A stretch of DNA of 64,000 bases from Agapanthus africanus. Taxonomy: Eukaryota > Streptophyta > Magnoliopsida > Asparagales > Amaryllidaceae. A program made the position numbers and the translations under genes. Below, piece by piece: positions 1 through 11,412 of this stretch; position 1 is the first letter of the stretch, and every line of letters begins with the position of its first letter. The stretch spans positions 320,982,654-321,046,653 of the forward strand of contig JASDDO010000004.1 in the NCBI GenBank assembly GCA_030015575.1, read 5' to 3'. Below the pieces are notes generated by a model, which saw only the letters and a list, made by a program, of their open reading frames with translations, was not told where the DNA came from and did no database searches.

Positions 1-260
1 TTGAGAGCAAAGATGACGGCTGCCAACTCCAGATCATGCGTCGGATAATTGCGCTCGTGAATCTTCAGCTGTCTTGAAGCATAAGCCACAACCTTACCAT
101 GCTGATGTAGAACACAGCCTAATCCCTTACCGAATGCATCGCAATGCACTTCGAATCCTCTAGATTGATCCGGTATGACGAGAATAGGTGTTGATGTCAA
201 CCTTGACTTGAGTTCTACGAAAGCTTGTTCGCATGCTTCTGACCACACAAATTCTTCATC
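1..260 (-). pseudogene. Element A RNase H start (partial)
   Basis: Minus-strand translation of the first ~260 bases gives RNase H landmarks of Ty3/gypsy elements, including [21 protein letters not shown] near the window edge. It follows the RT domain directly, as in all gypsy pol genes. The domain is cut by the window border and lies in a decayed stretch, so only the family assignment is safe. Confidence 0.7.
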
Positions 261-1523
261 TTTACGTGTGAGCTTGGTCAGGGGCGTTGCTATCTTCGAA
301 AAGCCTTCAATAAACCTTCTGTAATATCCAGCTAAACCCAAAAAACTTTGAATATACTTTTCTGACTTTGGTGTAGGCCATTCGCTAACTGCCGAAACTT
401 TCGCTGGATCTACAGAGATTCCTTCTCCTGATACGATATGTCCGAGAAAACCAACTTGATTTAGCCAAAACTCGCACTTGCTGTACTTGGCATAAAGCTG
501 ATGTTGTCGAAGAGTTTCCAGGACAATTCATAGATGTTCTGCATGTTCTTTCCGACTCTTAGAATACACCAGGATGTCGTCGATGAAGATGACAACAAAC
601 CTGTCTAAGTACTCCCGGAAAACTTGATTCATAAGGTTCATGAATATTGCGGGTGCGTTGGTCACTCCAAATGGCATCACTAAAAATTCGTAATGTCCAT
701 AGCGAGTTCTGAAAGCTGTTTTATGAATATCAGCTTCCTTGACCTTCACTTGATGATAACCTGAACGAAGATCCAATTTAGAGAAAACACAAGATCCACT
801 TAGCTGATCGAATAAATCATCGATGCGTAGGAGTGGATACTTGTTCTTTATAGTGACTTCGTTCAGGGCTCTGTAATCGATGCACATTCTGTATGAACCT
901 TCCTTCTTCTTCACAAGTAATACAGGTGATCCCCAACTTGAAGTGCTGGGACGAATCCATCCTTTCACCAGGAATTCGTCCAACTGTGTTCGGACCTCCT
1001 TCAAACCTTCCGGACTTAAACGATAGGGTGCTTTGATCACCGGTTGTGCTCCTGGTACTAAATCAATAATGAATTCAAGAGCTCGATCGGGAGGCAAACC
1101 TGATATATCATCAGGAAATACATCGTCGAACTCTCGAACCAGATCTGGTCTTGATTCTTCCTCTGCTTGAGCTGCTGCGACTACTGCTTCTCTTGGCTTC
1201 GCTTTATAGGTACTTGGCTCCAGTGTACGGTCTCCCCTTTTGCAATAGAAAACCGGATGGTCTGGGATCTCGAATACTACCCTCCTTTGACGACAGTCGA
1301 TGGTAGCATAAAAAGTTCCAAGCCAATCCATTCTTAGAACCACATCGAAGTTCGGTATGTCCAGCACCTTGAAGTCAGCATAAAACTCTCGACTGCAGAC
1401 GACGACTGGACAAAAGCTGTATTCCATGGTTGCCTTTAGAACGCCATTTCCTGAACTGACATTCCAGCTGGATACAAGCGGTGAGACTGGAATCGCATGG
1501 GTTCGGAAAAATCGTTGCGACAT
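261..1523 (-). pseudogene. Element A protease and reverse transcriptase remnant
   Basis: Reverse transcriptase of a Ty3/gypsy retrotransposon, which copies element RNA into cDNA inside virus-like particles. From the N-terminal side on the minus strand there is the end of an aspartic protease region ([15 protein letters not shown], the usual gypsy stretch after the protease core). Next come the RT entry motif around [19 protein letters not shown], the fingers motif [20 protein letters not shown], and the catalytic FIDDILVYS motif. These are all canonical chromovirus-type RT motifs. Gag lies upstream and RNase H downstream. The element is a fossil with several breaks. Confidence 0.88.
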
Positions 1524-1988
1524 AAAACAGTGTGATGCTCTAGTATCAAACAGTGCAAGTGCAGGGATTAAGGATACTAAGATTGTACCTAAGGTATGTG
1601 GGATTTATTTTAGGTATAGAAAATATGTAACTAAGTAGTAGAATAGAAAAGCAAAGTTTGAAAAGAAAAGTTTACCAGTGATGACTTGGCCAGTGGCCTC
1701 AGCTTCTTCTACGGACATCGTGAAAGCCTGGCGCCTGGGTACATTCCTCCTGGCCTGAGGAGCATTCCTCGGAACATTCCTTTGAGCTTGATGGAACTGA
1801 TGAGGAGGTGGTGCAGCTTGTGGTCCTCTGGGTGGTGCAGGTAGTGCAGGTCTGGGAGCAGGTGCCTGAAGAGCTGGTCGCTGCGGATAAGTAATTGCTG
1901 GCCTGGGTGCAGCAACTGGGTTCTGTCTTTGGGGATAAGACCCAATATCGTGAGTAGCTGAGCCGCAAACTAAGCAAAGGCGGTTGGC

Positions 1989-2924
1989 TCAACGGCAGTA
2001 CTTCATCATATGTCCAGTTCTCTTGCAGTAGGTGCAAAAGGCTGGGCTGGAACGATGGGTCGGTACTCCTGGTCGCCTTGGCACGAAAGGTGACCTGGAC
2101 GAGGCTCCACCTGCCATCTGGTTGGCAGGGCGCTTGACTCCTGCAGACTGAGGTCTGCCCCTTTGTTTTATCACTGCCTCATAACTGCGGGCAGCTTCTA
2201 GAGCATCTTCATGAGTCAAAAACTTTCCCGTGGCTAGAGCAGCCTGAATCTCCATGTCCAGTCCTTGTTGAAAGCGACGGGCTCTGATCTCGTCCGTCGG
2301 TAACAAGTGTGCCGCGAATCTGTTTAAAGATTGTGTTAGCTGTGTAGTATGTGATTTTTAAAAAAAATTGAACTATTGTGACATATCTTACCGGCTTAAC
2401 ATGTTGAATTCAGCGTCGTATTCATCTACTGATTTGTCCCATATTGAACCCTATTGCAAATGAATGAACTACTGCTCCATGGCAAACTTGGCAGTCACAG
2501 GGAAGTATTTCGCGTCGAACTTCTCGCAAAAAGTCTTCCATTCAATCGGCTGTACCGGACGGATTTCTTCCGCCTTCCACCAGTTGCGAGCATTGTCCAT
2601 GAGCTGTAGTTTCGCCACACGGACCCAAGCGATGTCTGGCACTTGAGCTGCTGCCAGATCGTCTTCGATGCTTTGTGCCCATTCTTCAGCTTCAAAAGGG
2701 CTTCCTTTACCAGAGAACTGCTTGGGATGTAAAGCCCTGAATTGCTTTACTCCCGGTGCGTCGGTTTCAGGACGGTTCAGTAGTTGTTGCTGTCCCTTAA
2801 GAAGGCTGCGAATCGCCTCAAGTAGCACTGTTTGCTCGGTGGGTGGTGCAGGAACAGCTGGTGCGAGAGGTAGTGCTGGAGGTGTGTTGTTGACATTGGT
2901 GCCGGTGTTGTTCGGGGAATCCAT
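1989..2924 (-). pseudogene. Element A gag remnant
   Basis: Capsid/nucleocapsid gene of the Tekay/Del-like element. It begins MDSPNNTGTNVNN at 2924. It has a proline/alanine-rich N-terminus, a retrotransposon gag core with a WAQSIEDDL...NWWKAEE stretch, the typical RARRFQQGLDMEIQ segment, and a CCHC zinc knuckle CTYCKRTGHMMKYC near 2000-2045. The start codon is chosen because it opens the reading frame just inside the leader and the encoded N-terminus looks like related gags. It is broken. Confidence 0.82.
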
Positions 2925-3136
2925 AACCTTGAAGAAAAATTTGGGTTAGGACAGATTCAAATACATGAAATGATAAGATTTAAGGAATAGAAATTTATAA
3001 GATTCAAGAATCATGAATTGTAAAGAATGTTTTAGTTGCTGGTTCTTGTGTTATATTGCTTAGGTTGTTCACGCAGACCAGAACTGCATGATAGGGATTC
3101 ATATAGCTCTGACCTGCATGGGCCACCAACAAAACC
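2925..3136 (-). other. Element A leader between gag and 5' LTR
   Basis: About 210 bp of AT-rich non-coding leader between the LTR edge at 3137 and gag. A primer binding site should abut the LTR here. I see only partial resemblance to the initiator-Met type site and do not call it separately. Confidence 0.5.
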
Positions 3137-4719
3137 TGTCACGCCCCGCTTCCCAGTGTACGGTGAAGGGGACGCGACGAGGTCCGCTACGTATATACTC
3201 AGAAGTATATACGCTAAGCGTATCTAAGCAATATAAAATAAATACACAAGAAATAAGAATAAAAAGAACAACAACTTTTATTTATTAACATTCTTTGTAC
3301 AATACATGAAAGGAAATACAACTGAAATAATAAGATGCCTAAACAATGGCATAACAGGAAATGAAAATACTGGATAGAACAAGGTACAATGTCTAGAGCT
3401 CAGGGTCTTCGTGAAACTGCTCCAAGTCTTCACCGGTGGGCTCTATCTCTGCTGGGTCCAAAGCACCTGACGACATTCAAAGAAGAAAGAAATAGAATGT
3501 CGTCGGCGAACAGGTCGCTCGGTAAGTCCCAAAGATAAGGAAGAGTTAGAAAAGACAGAATAAGAGTATTTTCTAAAGTATTATGTTGTAGAATATTATG
3601 TTCACGTTGTTGTTTGTAGCTTGGTACAGAAGGATGCCAGTGTATACGAGAGTGGTCTCTATATGCTAGAGACCAGGGCAAACGGAATGTACAAGGAACC
3701 GTTAAGCCACGGTACAACAGCAACGGAATATGGTTAGGTGTCTTAATCTGACCACCTCGTTCCACCTTTAACACCTTCCGTACCAATCTACCCCTTAAAC
3801 CCCGTAGTGTTTTGATAATATTGTTGTATTGTATTGTGTAAGTTAGATGACCGACCAAAACCATGATATCAGTAAACATGCTGTAACTGCATAATCAGGT
3901 AAATGGAATAACGGAATAATGGATGTATATCCATGGTTTGATTCAGTCAAGTTGTATAGATTGTTAACTGGATTCTGGGATTCATGTGTTCATATTGAGT
4001 TGGAATGTTAAAGAATATAGAATGACTTGAATCATATTCAAGTCAGAAATAATCAGACTCAAACCCGACTCAGACTAAAAGAAATGTGAATCAAAGTCTT
4101 ATAATTGCTAGGGTCCTTATTGTAATTTATAAAATTTGAGGGGGTTTTATGTAAAAAGTACTTTTGTATAGTTTTCAAGATACACCTCAAGTATTTATTA
4201 TTCCTCTTTATAGTTATAATGAGTGTGATTTTATTTGGTGATATTTCTAGTGAATATATCCTAATAAGGTATTAATCTGTAATATTGATTTATTTGAAAT
4301 TCATGGTATTTTAATGTAACTTTTAATCTTGTAATTTTTAGGAAAAGGTGGAAACTTTATCTTATAATAAAATAGGTGTTTAAATTATAAATATACATAT
4401 GTTTATTTTAATAAATATTTTATATTCCAAAAATCTCATTTTCTTAAGATGTCGTATTTTGAACCTTTCGAGACCGAATGCTCCTTGCGGAGGTCTGAAT
4501 CTCGCACTACTAGGCCCGAGGGTGCACGATAAACCGTACTATCCCTAACGGGTTCCCCAAGGGTGGGTTGTAGCGGCGCTTTGCAAAGATTGTAAAATAC
4601 TAATCCTTTAGAAAACAGTTTTATAAAGTAAAAGGTATTTATTTGCAAAGTATAATTTTCCGTATTTTAGGTTCTAGGGTTTCCTAAGCCAACTAGCCTA
4701 TTTCTAAATGGTCTAAACG

Positions 4720-4880
4720 ACAAGTCATTAGAAGCCTCAAATCGCCTCTTCACCGCCAATTGCGGCCAGGTAAGTGTCAGGTGAGTGGGAGGCCCTCCAC
4801 TACAAGTAGTGGTCCTAATTAAGTAACCACTCGCCTTAGACACACTTTCCTAAACACCACAAAGTCAGGTTTAGATAAAC
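4720..4880 (-). repeat. Module shared with Athila leaders
   Basis: About 160 bp inside the LTR of A closely matches the leader of Athila element D (37650-37800) and, reversed, the leader of element E (50780-50900). The shared part includes a GTGAGTGGGAGG stretch, a small hairpin around CCACTAC...GTAGTGG, and AATTAAGTAACCACTCGCC. It is either a captured leader fragment or a module common to several LTR elements. Confidence 0.7.
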
Positions 4881-5580
4881 GATCGATGTCCATGACATAT
4901 CGTATTTTTCTTTTAAAAGATATTGTTTTAAAATTGTTTAAAACTTAGAACTTTAAGAAAGGTTTATAAAGAAAATGATATTTTAATGTACATCTTGTTT
5001 TATCGTATTCTAAGTTTTCAAGGTAACGTGTTATGATTCCATACGAGTGTGTGTGGAGGTAGGTCATTACCTCGTGATCTATTTTAAGGTATAGTAAAGT
5101 TTAGGGGTTAAATGTGATAAACCAAACATGGTGGTATTTAATGCGAAAATACGGTATTTTGCAAAAGTTATCATTTCATATGAGAAACTTTATCCAAATT
5201 GATTTTTAAGTGATTAGTAGTCAACATGAATATGTTTAAGCATTATGGAATTAGTGAAAAGTGAGTTTTGATAGAAAATCCGAATCGAAATCGGTTTGTT
5301 CCGATTTCCGTCGGGTTTTAAAAAATCGTATTTTAATGGAAGAAAGAAAGGTAGAAAAAGAGGGACTTACGGGTTTGGACAACGCTAGAGAGTGCTAGGA
5401 AGGTAGTGGGTTTGTCTGTGCGTCGAAACGTCGTGAAGAGTCCTAGTACGATCGCCGGGATTTCGCCGTCGATTTCGGCAGCGCTTCGCCTTTCGCTCGT
5501 TTTCTAATGTATCGAGTTCTCTTGAAATTTTTAGAGAGTGGACTTAGGAATGTAGGGTGAGAGGATAGAGGGTATGGGGG

Positions 5581-5589
5581 TTTATATAG
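5581..5589 (-). promoter_or_regulatory. TATA box in LTR of element A
   Basis: CCTATATAAACCCCC on the minus strand, followed by a C-rich stretch. This fits an RNA polymerase II promoter at the U3/R boundary of the LTR. Called by sequence only. Confidence 0.6.
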
Positions 5590-5991
5590 GGTTAGTCTAG
5601 GGTTAGGGTTTTTAATAAAAAAAATTATAAAAATATACAAAATCATTAAAAATTCATTAAACATAGGAGTAAAAGGGATTTATTGGCCAAATGATAACTG
5701 ATCCAAGCATTTAGAGTATGCAGGAGGGTGGACCAGGTCGAGACCCAACTTTTATCTGTTGGTGAATCGCCCGTACGGCCAAGTCCGGCCGGCGGCGCCG
5801 GACCTAGTCGGCCGAGTCGCCGGCCGGTGGAGCCGAGTCGGGACGAGTCAGGGGTCCAATGGCCGGGGATTCTTCGGGGGTACAATTTGGTATATTTACT
5901 TTTTGTTGTCCAGTACATATTTTGGGAGTTATGGCCTTTTTACCGTTGACTTCCAAAAAAAATTAAAACAAAATAAATACAAAAATAATGT

Positions 5992-6065
5992 GGGGCATGG
6001 GATTTGAACTTAGGTGGCTTGGTTCAGCAGTGCAAGGTATTACCAATGAGCTACAAGCTCCTTCT
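5992..6065 (-). other. tRNA-like sequence in U3 of element A
   Basis: A ~74-nt block resembles a tRNA gene. It has an A-box-like TAGCTCATTGG (plus 6043-6053) and a B-box-like AGTTCAAATC (plus 6001-6010) at tRNA-like spacing. Acceptor-stem pairing is not convincing, so I do not call a functional tRNA. It could be a tRNA-derived (SINE-like) insertion or part of the LTR family consensus. A and B boxes could in principle attract RNA polymerase III. Confidence 0.6.
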
Positions 6066-6176
6066 TGTAATTATCGAGTGAAATAAATACTTAAAGAGAT
6101 ATCAGCCGCAATAAATACTCCAAGTATACATTGAATTTAAATCAATTCTTTGTACTTTAAAAATGGAGTTGTTACA

Positions 6177-6500
6177 CAACTGCTTAGATCTCGCATTGCA
6201 AGAAAATAGATATAGTAGGAAACTACTATATATCACAGGTAAGAGGTTTTTTTAAACTAAAAATGTTTTAGATGGGTTTTGACTACAGTTTCAAGGTCAA
6301 GGGTTTTTGATAACGGAAAAAAATGCTTGAGTTTTTTTGACAATTTACCTAAAATTATAAGTGTAGAATAAATAAAAGCAATTTTTATTAAAATGTTTCA
6401 ACATAATTTTCTTAATCATTAATGAAAGGGCAATCCTTTCCCTACCTATCCAAATCTACCTAATACTTAAATTGATTGGACCCATGGCTCATAAATAATA
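6177..6500. other. AT-rich spacer, no feature recognised
   Basis: About 320 bp between the outer edge of LTR A and the copia LTR start at 6501. It is AT-rich with a small hairpin (AGTAGGAAACTACTA) near 6218. I see no ORF, RNA gene or repeat. It may be remaining host DNA or eroded repeat. Confidence 0.4.
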
Positions 6501-7545
6501 TGTTGGATATAAGTGCCCTCAAAGAAATTATCGTATTTGTAGAAATGCAATTACTGAATTCATGAGGACCTATATAGAGAACAATCTTACTCGAGATAAT
6601 AGTATGCTATCTGGTTTGTCTTTTTCTGTCATGTGTATACGTTTTACTCGTTATCACGTATCGCTAATACATGAGATAAAACCCGTAGGATCTTTACTTG
6701 ACTATCAGGATTATGATAGGGATCATACTAGTGGGACTTAGTAGTTTATAAGCACATTCTTAAATGTCTCTAGTCGTAGGAGTATCGAAACTGGGTATTA
6801 GTACCCCAGTTTAGACTAGTGTATACGTTTCATGATCCTGTACAGGGCAATGGATGATCCCATAACCATTGGCGTTTGACACCGATGATTATATACATGT
6901 GCTTATTGGATGAGTTATACTGGACGAACTCGCCGAGAACTCCTAGTTTGTATTATACCAATGTCGGATAGCAGTTCTCCGGTGTCATGAGTATAGGATA
7001 GTCTCTAGACCTGAGATCGCCATAGTGTCTTGTGTGTGTTCCCACTGTACTTAGATTACCATCCTACCATGGCTTTATTAAATCGTGTAAACAAGTTTTA
7101 ATTGGGTACAGTCCCGAAGCACATGGAGGCAGTGAGCGGTCGAGAGAATTCGTCACTCTCGGTATTAGGAGTCTATATCGCACTGTGCAGGATATGACTA
7201 TAACCAAAAGTGCGTGGCCACGGTAGTAGAGATAAACTAGTAAGTGTTACCAGTTGTATCTCTTTGGTTATGAGTCCTCTGTCAGCACGACCTATCGAGT
7301 TATCGGGGGTCTGACAGATTCCACTCCCCAGACCCGGTATGCGATACTCTTTGACGAAGAGACCGGACTGTACATTGACGGTCACTTATAGACTTTGTCG
7401 GGTCCGTATGAGTTCGCTCGTCGACCTACCTTTATATTGCTCATACCTGGGTAGGAGTTGCGTACAGCTAGTGACACTGACGAGCTTATGGGTGTTCGCA
7501 CCTGTTTAAGTGCATATCAGACGTTAAGAGCGCACATGATGAAAA
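6501..7545 (+). repeat. Old copia LTR fragment, related to LTRs of B and C
   Basis: Begins TGTTGGATATAAGTGCCCTC at 6501 and shares ordered landmarks with the LTRs of elements B and C. These are the palindromic ATAGTATGCTATCTGG block (from 6599), a TTGACTA...GATCATACTAGTGGG stretch, GGATGATCCCATA near 6853, ACATGGAGGCAGTGAGCG near 7120, and GACCGGACTGTAC near 7360. Similarity fades near 7545, where a different sequence begins. It is a diverged relic. Matching 3' sequence may resume after about 9350. Confidence 0.75.
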
Positions 7546-7891
7546 TGACTTGATCAACTTGCACATCTATATACATGCGAACATGATAAAATTGGTTTGA
7601 TTGACTTGCGCACCTATGTAAGAGCGCACATGAAGGCACGTGCACAACACATGTGCATATACTAACGACGGACTCCTATAATAAAAGCAAAACCATTTCA
7701 ACCCAAAATGAAAAAGAAGTGCGAATGTAAAAGAAGAGGCGCTTTTCATTGATACATTAAAAAGACGGATTACAGACAAGCAAAAGACAAATAAAAGCGA
7801 AGGCCGTTACATCATTCAAAGTTCACAGTGGCAAAAGATTAGCGTCAGTGCATGGATTCTCAAAATCAAAGAGAAGGTCGTGCAGGATGTC

Positions 7892-8305
7892 CTAGGTAGC
7901 ATCCTCCATCTGCTGATGCTTCCGCTCATGAATATGAGCATCCGGGTCACCGCTGATATCTTCTGCCATCGCGTATGAAGCTATGATTGCTTTCTGCTGA
8001 TATATCCGGTGCAGGATATCTATTGCACGATCTCTTCGATTCTTGGAGATCAAACACAATAGATAGACCGAGTGCACTTTGTCCTCAGCCTCATTTAGAG
8101 AATGAAGTGGTATTGCCTCGACAAGCCCGGGTGTAGCATTCCAGATCATGAGGAAAATCATCTGTAAGAGGGAAGACCGGCGAGGAAGCAACCGCCTGCA
8201 ATGATCCTCAAGACGAAGAAGTATAGCCTCGTATTGGGTATCACTATAGGCAGGTTTGTAAAAGCGGACGTCGGCATGGGAAACAATCTCCCTGATCGAA
8301 TACAA
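7892..8305 (-). CDS. Unrecognised 137-residue ORF, possibly a terminal exon
   Basis: I do not recognise this protein. The frame is open for about 137 residues from a TTG-type start and stays open further upstream, to a pyrimidine tract ending in CAG at about 8323. That is consistent with a 3' exon rather than a complete gene. The sequence is helical and basic in the middle (LEDHCRRLLPRRSSLLQ), has aromatic and hydrophobic patches (MIFLMIWNATPGLV), a basic KNRRDRAIDILHRIYQQK stretch, and an acidic-polar tail ending QQMEDAT. Upstream on the minus strand there is a TATA box at 8665-8675. Downstream is an AT-rich 3' region. Tat-lineage retrotransposons are known to carry extra antisense ORFs; a captured host exon is the alternative. 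Confidence 0.45.
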   Translation of the reverse strand: MYSIREIVSHADVRFYKPAYSDTQYEAILLRLEDHCRRLLPRRSSLLQMIFLMIWNATPGLVEAIPLHSLNEAEDKVHSVYLLCLISKNRRDRAIDILHRIYQQKAIIASYAMAEDISGDPDAHIHERKHQQMEDAT

Positions 8306-8664
8306 ACGGCTGGCTATGACATCTGAAAGAAAAAGACTGGAGATGTGTTAGTTTACTAAAAGGGTGGACTAAGAATATCCAACTTCAAAACTAAAAGATA
8401 AAAAGTTGGTTGATTTAGGCCAAACTTAAGTGACATCCTGAAAGTTAAAAAAACTTTTAAGCTTTATCTTAAGTTAAGTGTGCAACCAAAAGGGTGCGCA
8501 AGCTAAGTCAAATGCCTAACCAAAAGAGTTACGTGGCTCAAATTGAGAGCGTAAAGGCAGAGGCGCGCAAGTGCACTTACCAGATTAGTAAAGAAGTAAA
8601 GGCTTCTAGTAGAAAACAAGAAATTCAGGAAAGTACAACTCTAAAGAGAGTGAAGAAAAAGACA

Positions 8665-8675
8665 CTTATTTATAG
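8665..8675 (-). promoter_or_regulatory. TATA box upstream of the 7892-8305 ORF
   Basis: CTATAAATAAG on the minus strand, about 360 bp upstream of the ORF. The intervening sequence holds an AG-GTAAGTGC-like donor (near 8580) and a CTTTCAG acceptor-like end (near 8323). This reads as promoter, 5' exon, intron and 3' exon, but is unproven. Confidence 0.45.
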
Positions 8676-8999
8676 GGTCTAAAAAGACGGTTCACATTCT
8701 TGCAAGTTCCGAGATGAAACCAATGAATCACAGCTTAACACTTGTTTGTCACTTCGAAAACAGACAAAGATACAGGTGCGCGCGCATATTTAATGAAAAA
8801 GTCTTATGACACTAGCACACATGCAACAAGTGCGTGTATGATGGATGCGCATATACGCTTGAGCAGCGCATGGGCGTAATAGCACTTAATTAATAACAAG
8901 TGAAAATACATACGCATTTTCTAAAACAGACGCTTATTAAAGGAATAAATCTTGATCCCTAAATAACAAAAAAATATTCTGTTGGTTAAACATCTCAAC

Positions 9000-10150
9000 A
9001 AAAAATATCTGTGGATCAACAATCCAACAGTGCACATGTCACCATTAATTGATATAAATTAATTAAATTTTTCGAAATCAATCTAAAATCAGATTAAGAT
9101 AGAAACAAAACAAAACAAACCAAACAAATCCTAATTTCTTCTCTCCTATAAATCGGAGTCTCATATGAAGAAATCATACACAGAAAATCTCCCTATAAGC
9201 TTGAAAAAATCTCAAGACTTCTCCTATATTGGCAAAAATCGCGCAAGGTAGAAATAAAGAGAAAAACTTCTCATTTTCTCCATTATAAAGATTTTGTTTT
9301 TGTAAAATTTCAGAAAAATAAAATATTATTTTTGGAAATTTTTTTATAATTAAATAATAAATATAATGAATATTTTAATAAGGCGGTATTATTAAATACC
9401 GAAAAATTGGGAAAAATTGGGAAAATTATAGAAATTACTAAAAAGAGGGTGCTTTATTGGATTTAAGCAAATTATGAAATTTTATGATTTATTATATACT
9501 AATTTAATGCTAATCGCGATTAAATATCACTAATCTCACATTAACCCGGTTTTGTGCACATGGCATGCATTAAGTCATTTTTAACACTTGTTATATTTTT
9601 CTTTCATGCTTTCTTCTTTTTATCATGCATGGTTCTAAATTTAAAGAGAAGAGAAAAGATAAAAGAAAAGAAAAGAAAAAGGGGAAATGAATAAAGAAAG
9701 GGGTATGGGCATGAGAGAGAGAGGGTGAGAGGTCAACCATAGTCATGCCTCTTTGTTTCTCACTTCATCATCTTCATCTTTTCTCCTTCTTCTTCCTCTC
9801 ATGGCAGCACTCCCTTCCCCTCCACTTCAAACCCTCACTTCATCATTAAAAACACCCCAAAAGTCTATCCCCACTTCATTAAAAACATGCACAAGCTCAC
9901 AAGCTACACTTTGGACAAAGAAAAATTTGATTTTGGTGCTCTAGGGGATTCATAAGTGCCAAATGAGGTAACCCCTTCACACTTAGTGTAGTTTTTCTTT
10001 CACTTTAACCCTTATATGTGTTTAGTTATGATTTTGTGCGATTTAGTGAACTTTGGGAATTCCTAGAGAGGGTTAGGGTTTAATTTGAGTTGTGTTAGTG
10101 TAATTAGGCTTTAGTGATGAACTTAAACCCCCATATGATGTTAGAAACCC
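9000..10150 (+). other. LTR-like AT-rich block, possibly the 3' half of the 6501 copia LTR
   Basis: A TATA-like CCTATAAATC lies at 9145-9154. Later parts (about 9500-9760) show weak collinearity with the LTR of B: a CTCAC...GTGCACATG...GCATG run, then a GACCATGACTCATGCC-like stretch. A purine-rich AAAAGAAAAG run lies near 9650. There is no protein-coding signal I trust. The link to the 6501 relic is tentative. Confidence 0.35.
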
Positions 10151-11412
10151 AGACCAAGTTGAAACAAATCCAATTTACTAAAACAGAACTTTCCAATGTC
10201 GGTTTGTGAACTATTAGGGTGTGCAGGGGGATCCGGGATGACATGAGATAATTACGAGATAAATAAACAAATCTAGAGACCAAATTGAACTACTAAGCAC
10301 CCACTGTAGAAGTACGAGCCCTAACTGTGACCCCCAGGCCGAGGTGGCTGGATTTTCCATGGGTGTGGCCAGCCACTCTGTAGTGTTAGGTGCCCTGGTT
10401 CCTTCAGTCACCCTATATATCACCCCAGTGTTGTTTGCTTACTTTGTTTTCACCTTAAACAAAATCTTGGACCATTTTAGTGGGTTGCTTCTTTGAATTC
10501 TTTTGTGTTTATGAATTCAAGTTTTAGTATTTGTGTTTTACTTCGATCACTTGACGTTTGTACGTCGAAATCGAGTGTTATTTGGTTGATTTGTGAGAGC
10601 AAACCATATGTTTTGTCCTATGTGAGTTTCGTGTGTCGTTTCGATTGCGGATTTGATTTTAATGCGACACGATACGTTATGATGTGTAGGTACCCCCATG
10701 AGGACATCAAGACGACAAGTAAGCACGTGGCGACGTCGGCATCGGCAAGCGAAGGTCAAGGTGAGTAGATATATATCTACGAGGGAAGTCGGGTGGATGG
10801 CGTATAGCACCCCCGCACTTCATAGTATAGCTTATATATATGATTTTTGTGTTCATGGTTTAGTTTGGGTAGTTAGAAGTAACTTAGTTTAGCTTCTTAG
10901 TCGTGAACCCTAGAATAAGGTTTACACCCATACGCACACACACACTTGCATATTTTTATTTACCTGTGCTTATATGGGGATATGTATATACACATGGGTA
11001 TGGGACTATGTGTGTGTGTGTGTACACACACACACACATGTATACATATACATGGATTATGAGGATAATACTTAGGATTGGAGATGAGTCGATGAGATTA
11101 GGCTTGAGGCTATGAGATCAGTGATGTGATATGGTTCGTATTTGAGATACGACATGATATTTTAGCGGGTCCTTTAGGCGTGGTGTTTTCGTACACACTC
11201 ATGCATATACATAGCTGGTATCAGGATTATACTAGACGTAGTTTCAGTACCCCCAGATCATGAGATAAGGATAAGGATACCAAATGAATAAAGAGATAAA
11301 TGTGATATTGACCCGTATCCAGATTTGGGATGTCGTACGATGGATTTACCGTACGATCTATATTGATGATAGACCTGCACTCTTGACTCGAGAATGTCAT
11401 ATTATATATAGG
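10151..11412 (+). repeat. Old LTR-like sequence G, left piece
   Basis: Non-coding sequence with a TATA box (CTATATATCACC, 10412-10423) followed by a TGTTTGCTT...TTTTCACC stretch, so it resembles the U3/R part of an LTR in plus orientation. It is interrupted by element B at 11413-11417 (target duplication) and continues at 21796. A GT/AC palindromic microsatellite lies at 11008-11040. The left border is uncertain. Confidence 0.45.
11008..11040. repeat. Palindromic (TG)n(AC)n microsatellite
   Basis: About eight TG units run straight into about eight AC units, giving a perfect self-complementary sequence able to form a long hairpin or Z-DNA. Confidence 0.9.

Larger units (their letters stand above)
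1..6176 (-). mobile_element. Element A: Ty3/gypsy, Tekay/Del-like chromovirus, 5' part
   Basis: On the minus strand this reads LTR (6176 to 3137), leader, gag with a CCHC zinc knuckle, protease-like stretch, reverse transcriptase and the start of RNase H, then leaves the window. The gag-PR-RT-RH order shows Ty3/gypsy. The 3-kb LTR starting TGTAACAACTCC and ending CGTGACA and the RT sequence suit the Tekay/Del branch; lineage is inferred from memory of family features. It is broken, with several breaks. The other LTR lies outside, so no target duplication can be checked and age cannot be read. Confidence 0.85.
3137..6176 (-). repeat. 5' LTR of element A (~3.04 kb)
   Basis: On the plus strand the segment starts TGTCACGCCCCG at 3137 and ends GGAGTTGTTACA at 6176. 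The minus strand therefore starts TGTAACAACTCC and ends CGGGGCGTGACA, the typical termini of plant Tekay/Del LTRs. It holds a TATA box (5581-5589), a tRNA-like block near its U3 start (5992-6065), a GC-rich palindromic patch at about 5785-5835 and a stretch resembling an Athila leader (4720-4880). The second LTR is outside the window, so the boundaries rest on terminal sequence alone. Confidence 0.75.
7546..8999. other. Unassigned block rich in TGCGCAC-type motifs
   Basis: This stretch is dense in alternating purine-pyrimidine words such as GCGCACAT, GTGCGCAC and GCGCGCAT. The style resembles the Tat-like LTR at 40560-41150. It holds the minus-strand ORF at 7892-8305 with a TATA box upstream. 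It appears to split the copia LTR relic. I cannot place its ends or prove a family. An antisense-ORF region of a Tat-lineage element is one possibility. Confidence 0.4.

Noticed and set aside
4720-4880. GTAAGTG/GTGAGTG words as splice donors
   Set aside because: They lie on the antisense strand of the elements that carry them (A and D), so they are unlikely to act as donors.
5785-5835. GC-rich palindromic patch CCGGCCGGCGGCGCCGG in the LTR of A
   Set aside because: Considered as another member of the CCGCGG pair motif, but its core and spacing differ, so it was not counted.
5992-6065. Functional tRNA gene
   Set aside because: A- and B-box-like words are present, but acceptor-stem pairing is not convincing and it lies within an LTR.
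9753-9944. Small plus-strand ORF starting with a leucine/serine-rich signal-like peptide
   Set aside because: Driven by a TCTTC/CTTCTT-rich tract; no downstream coding signal.
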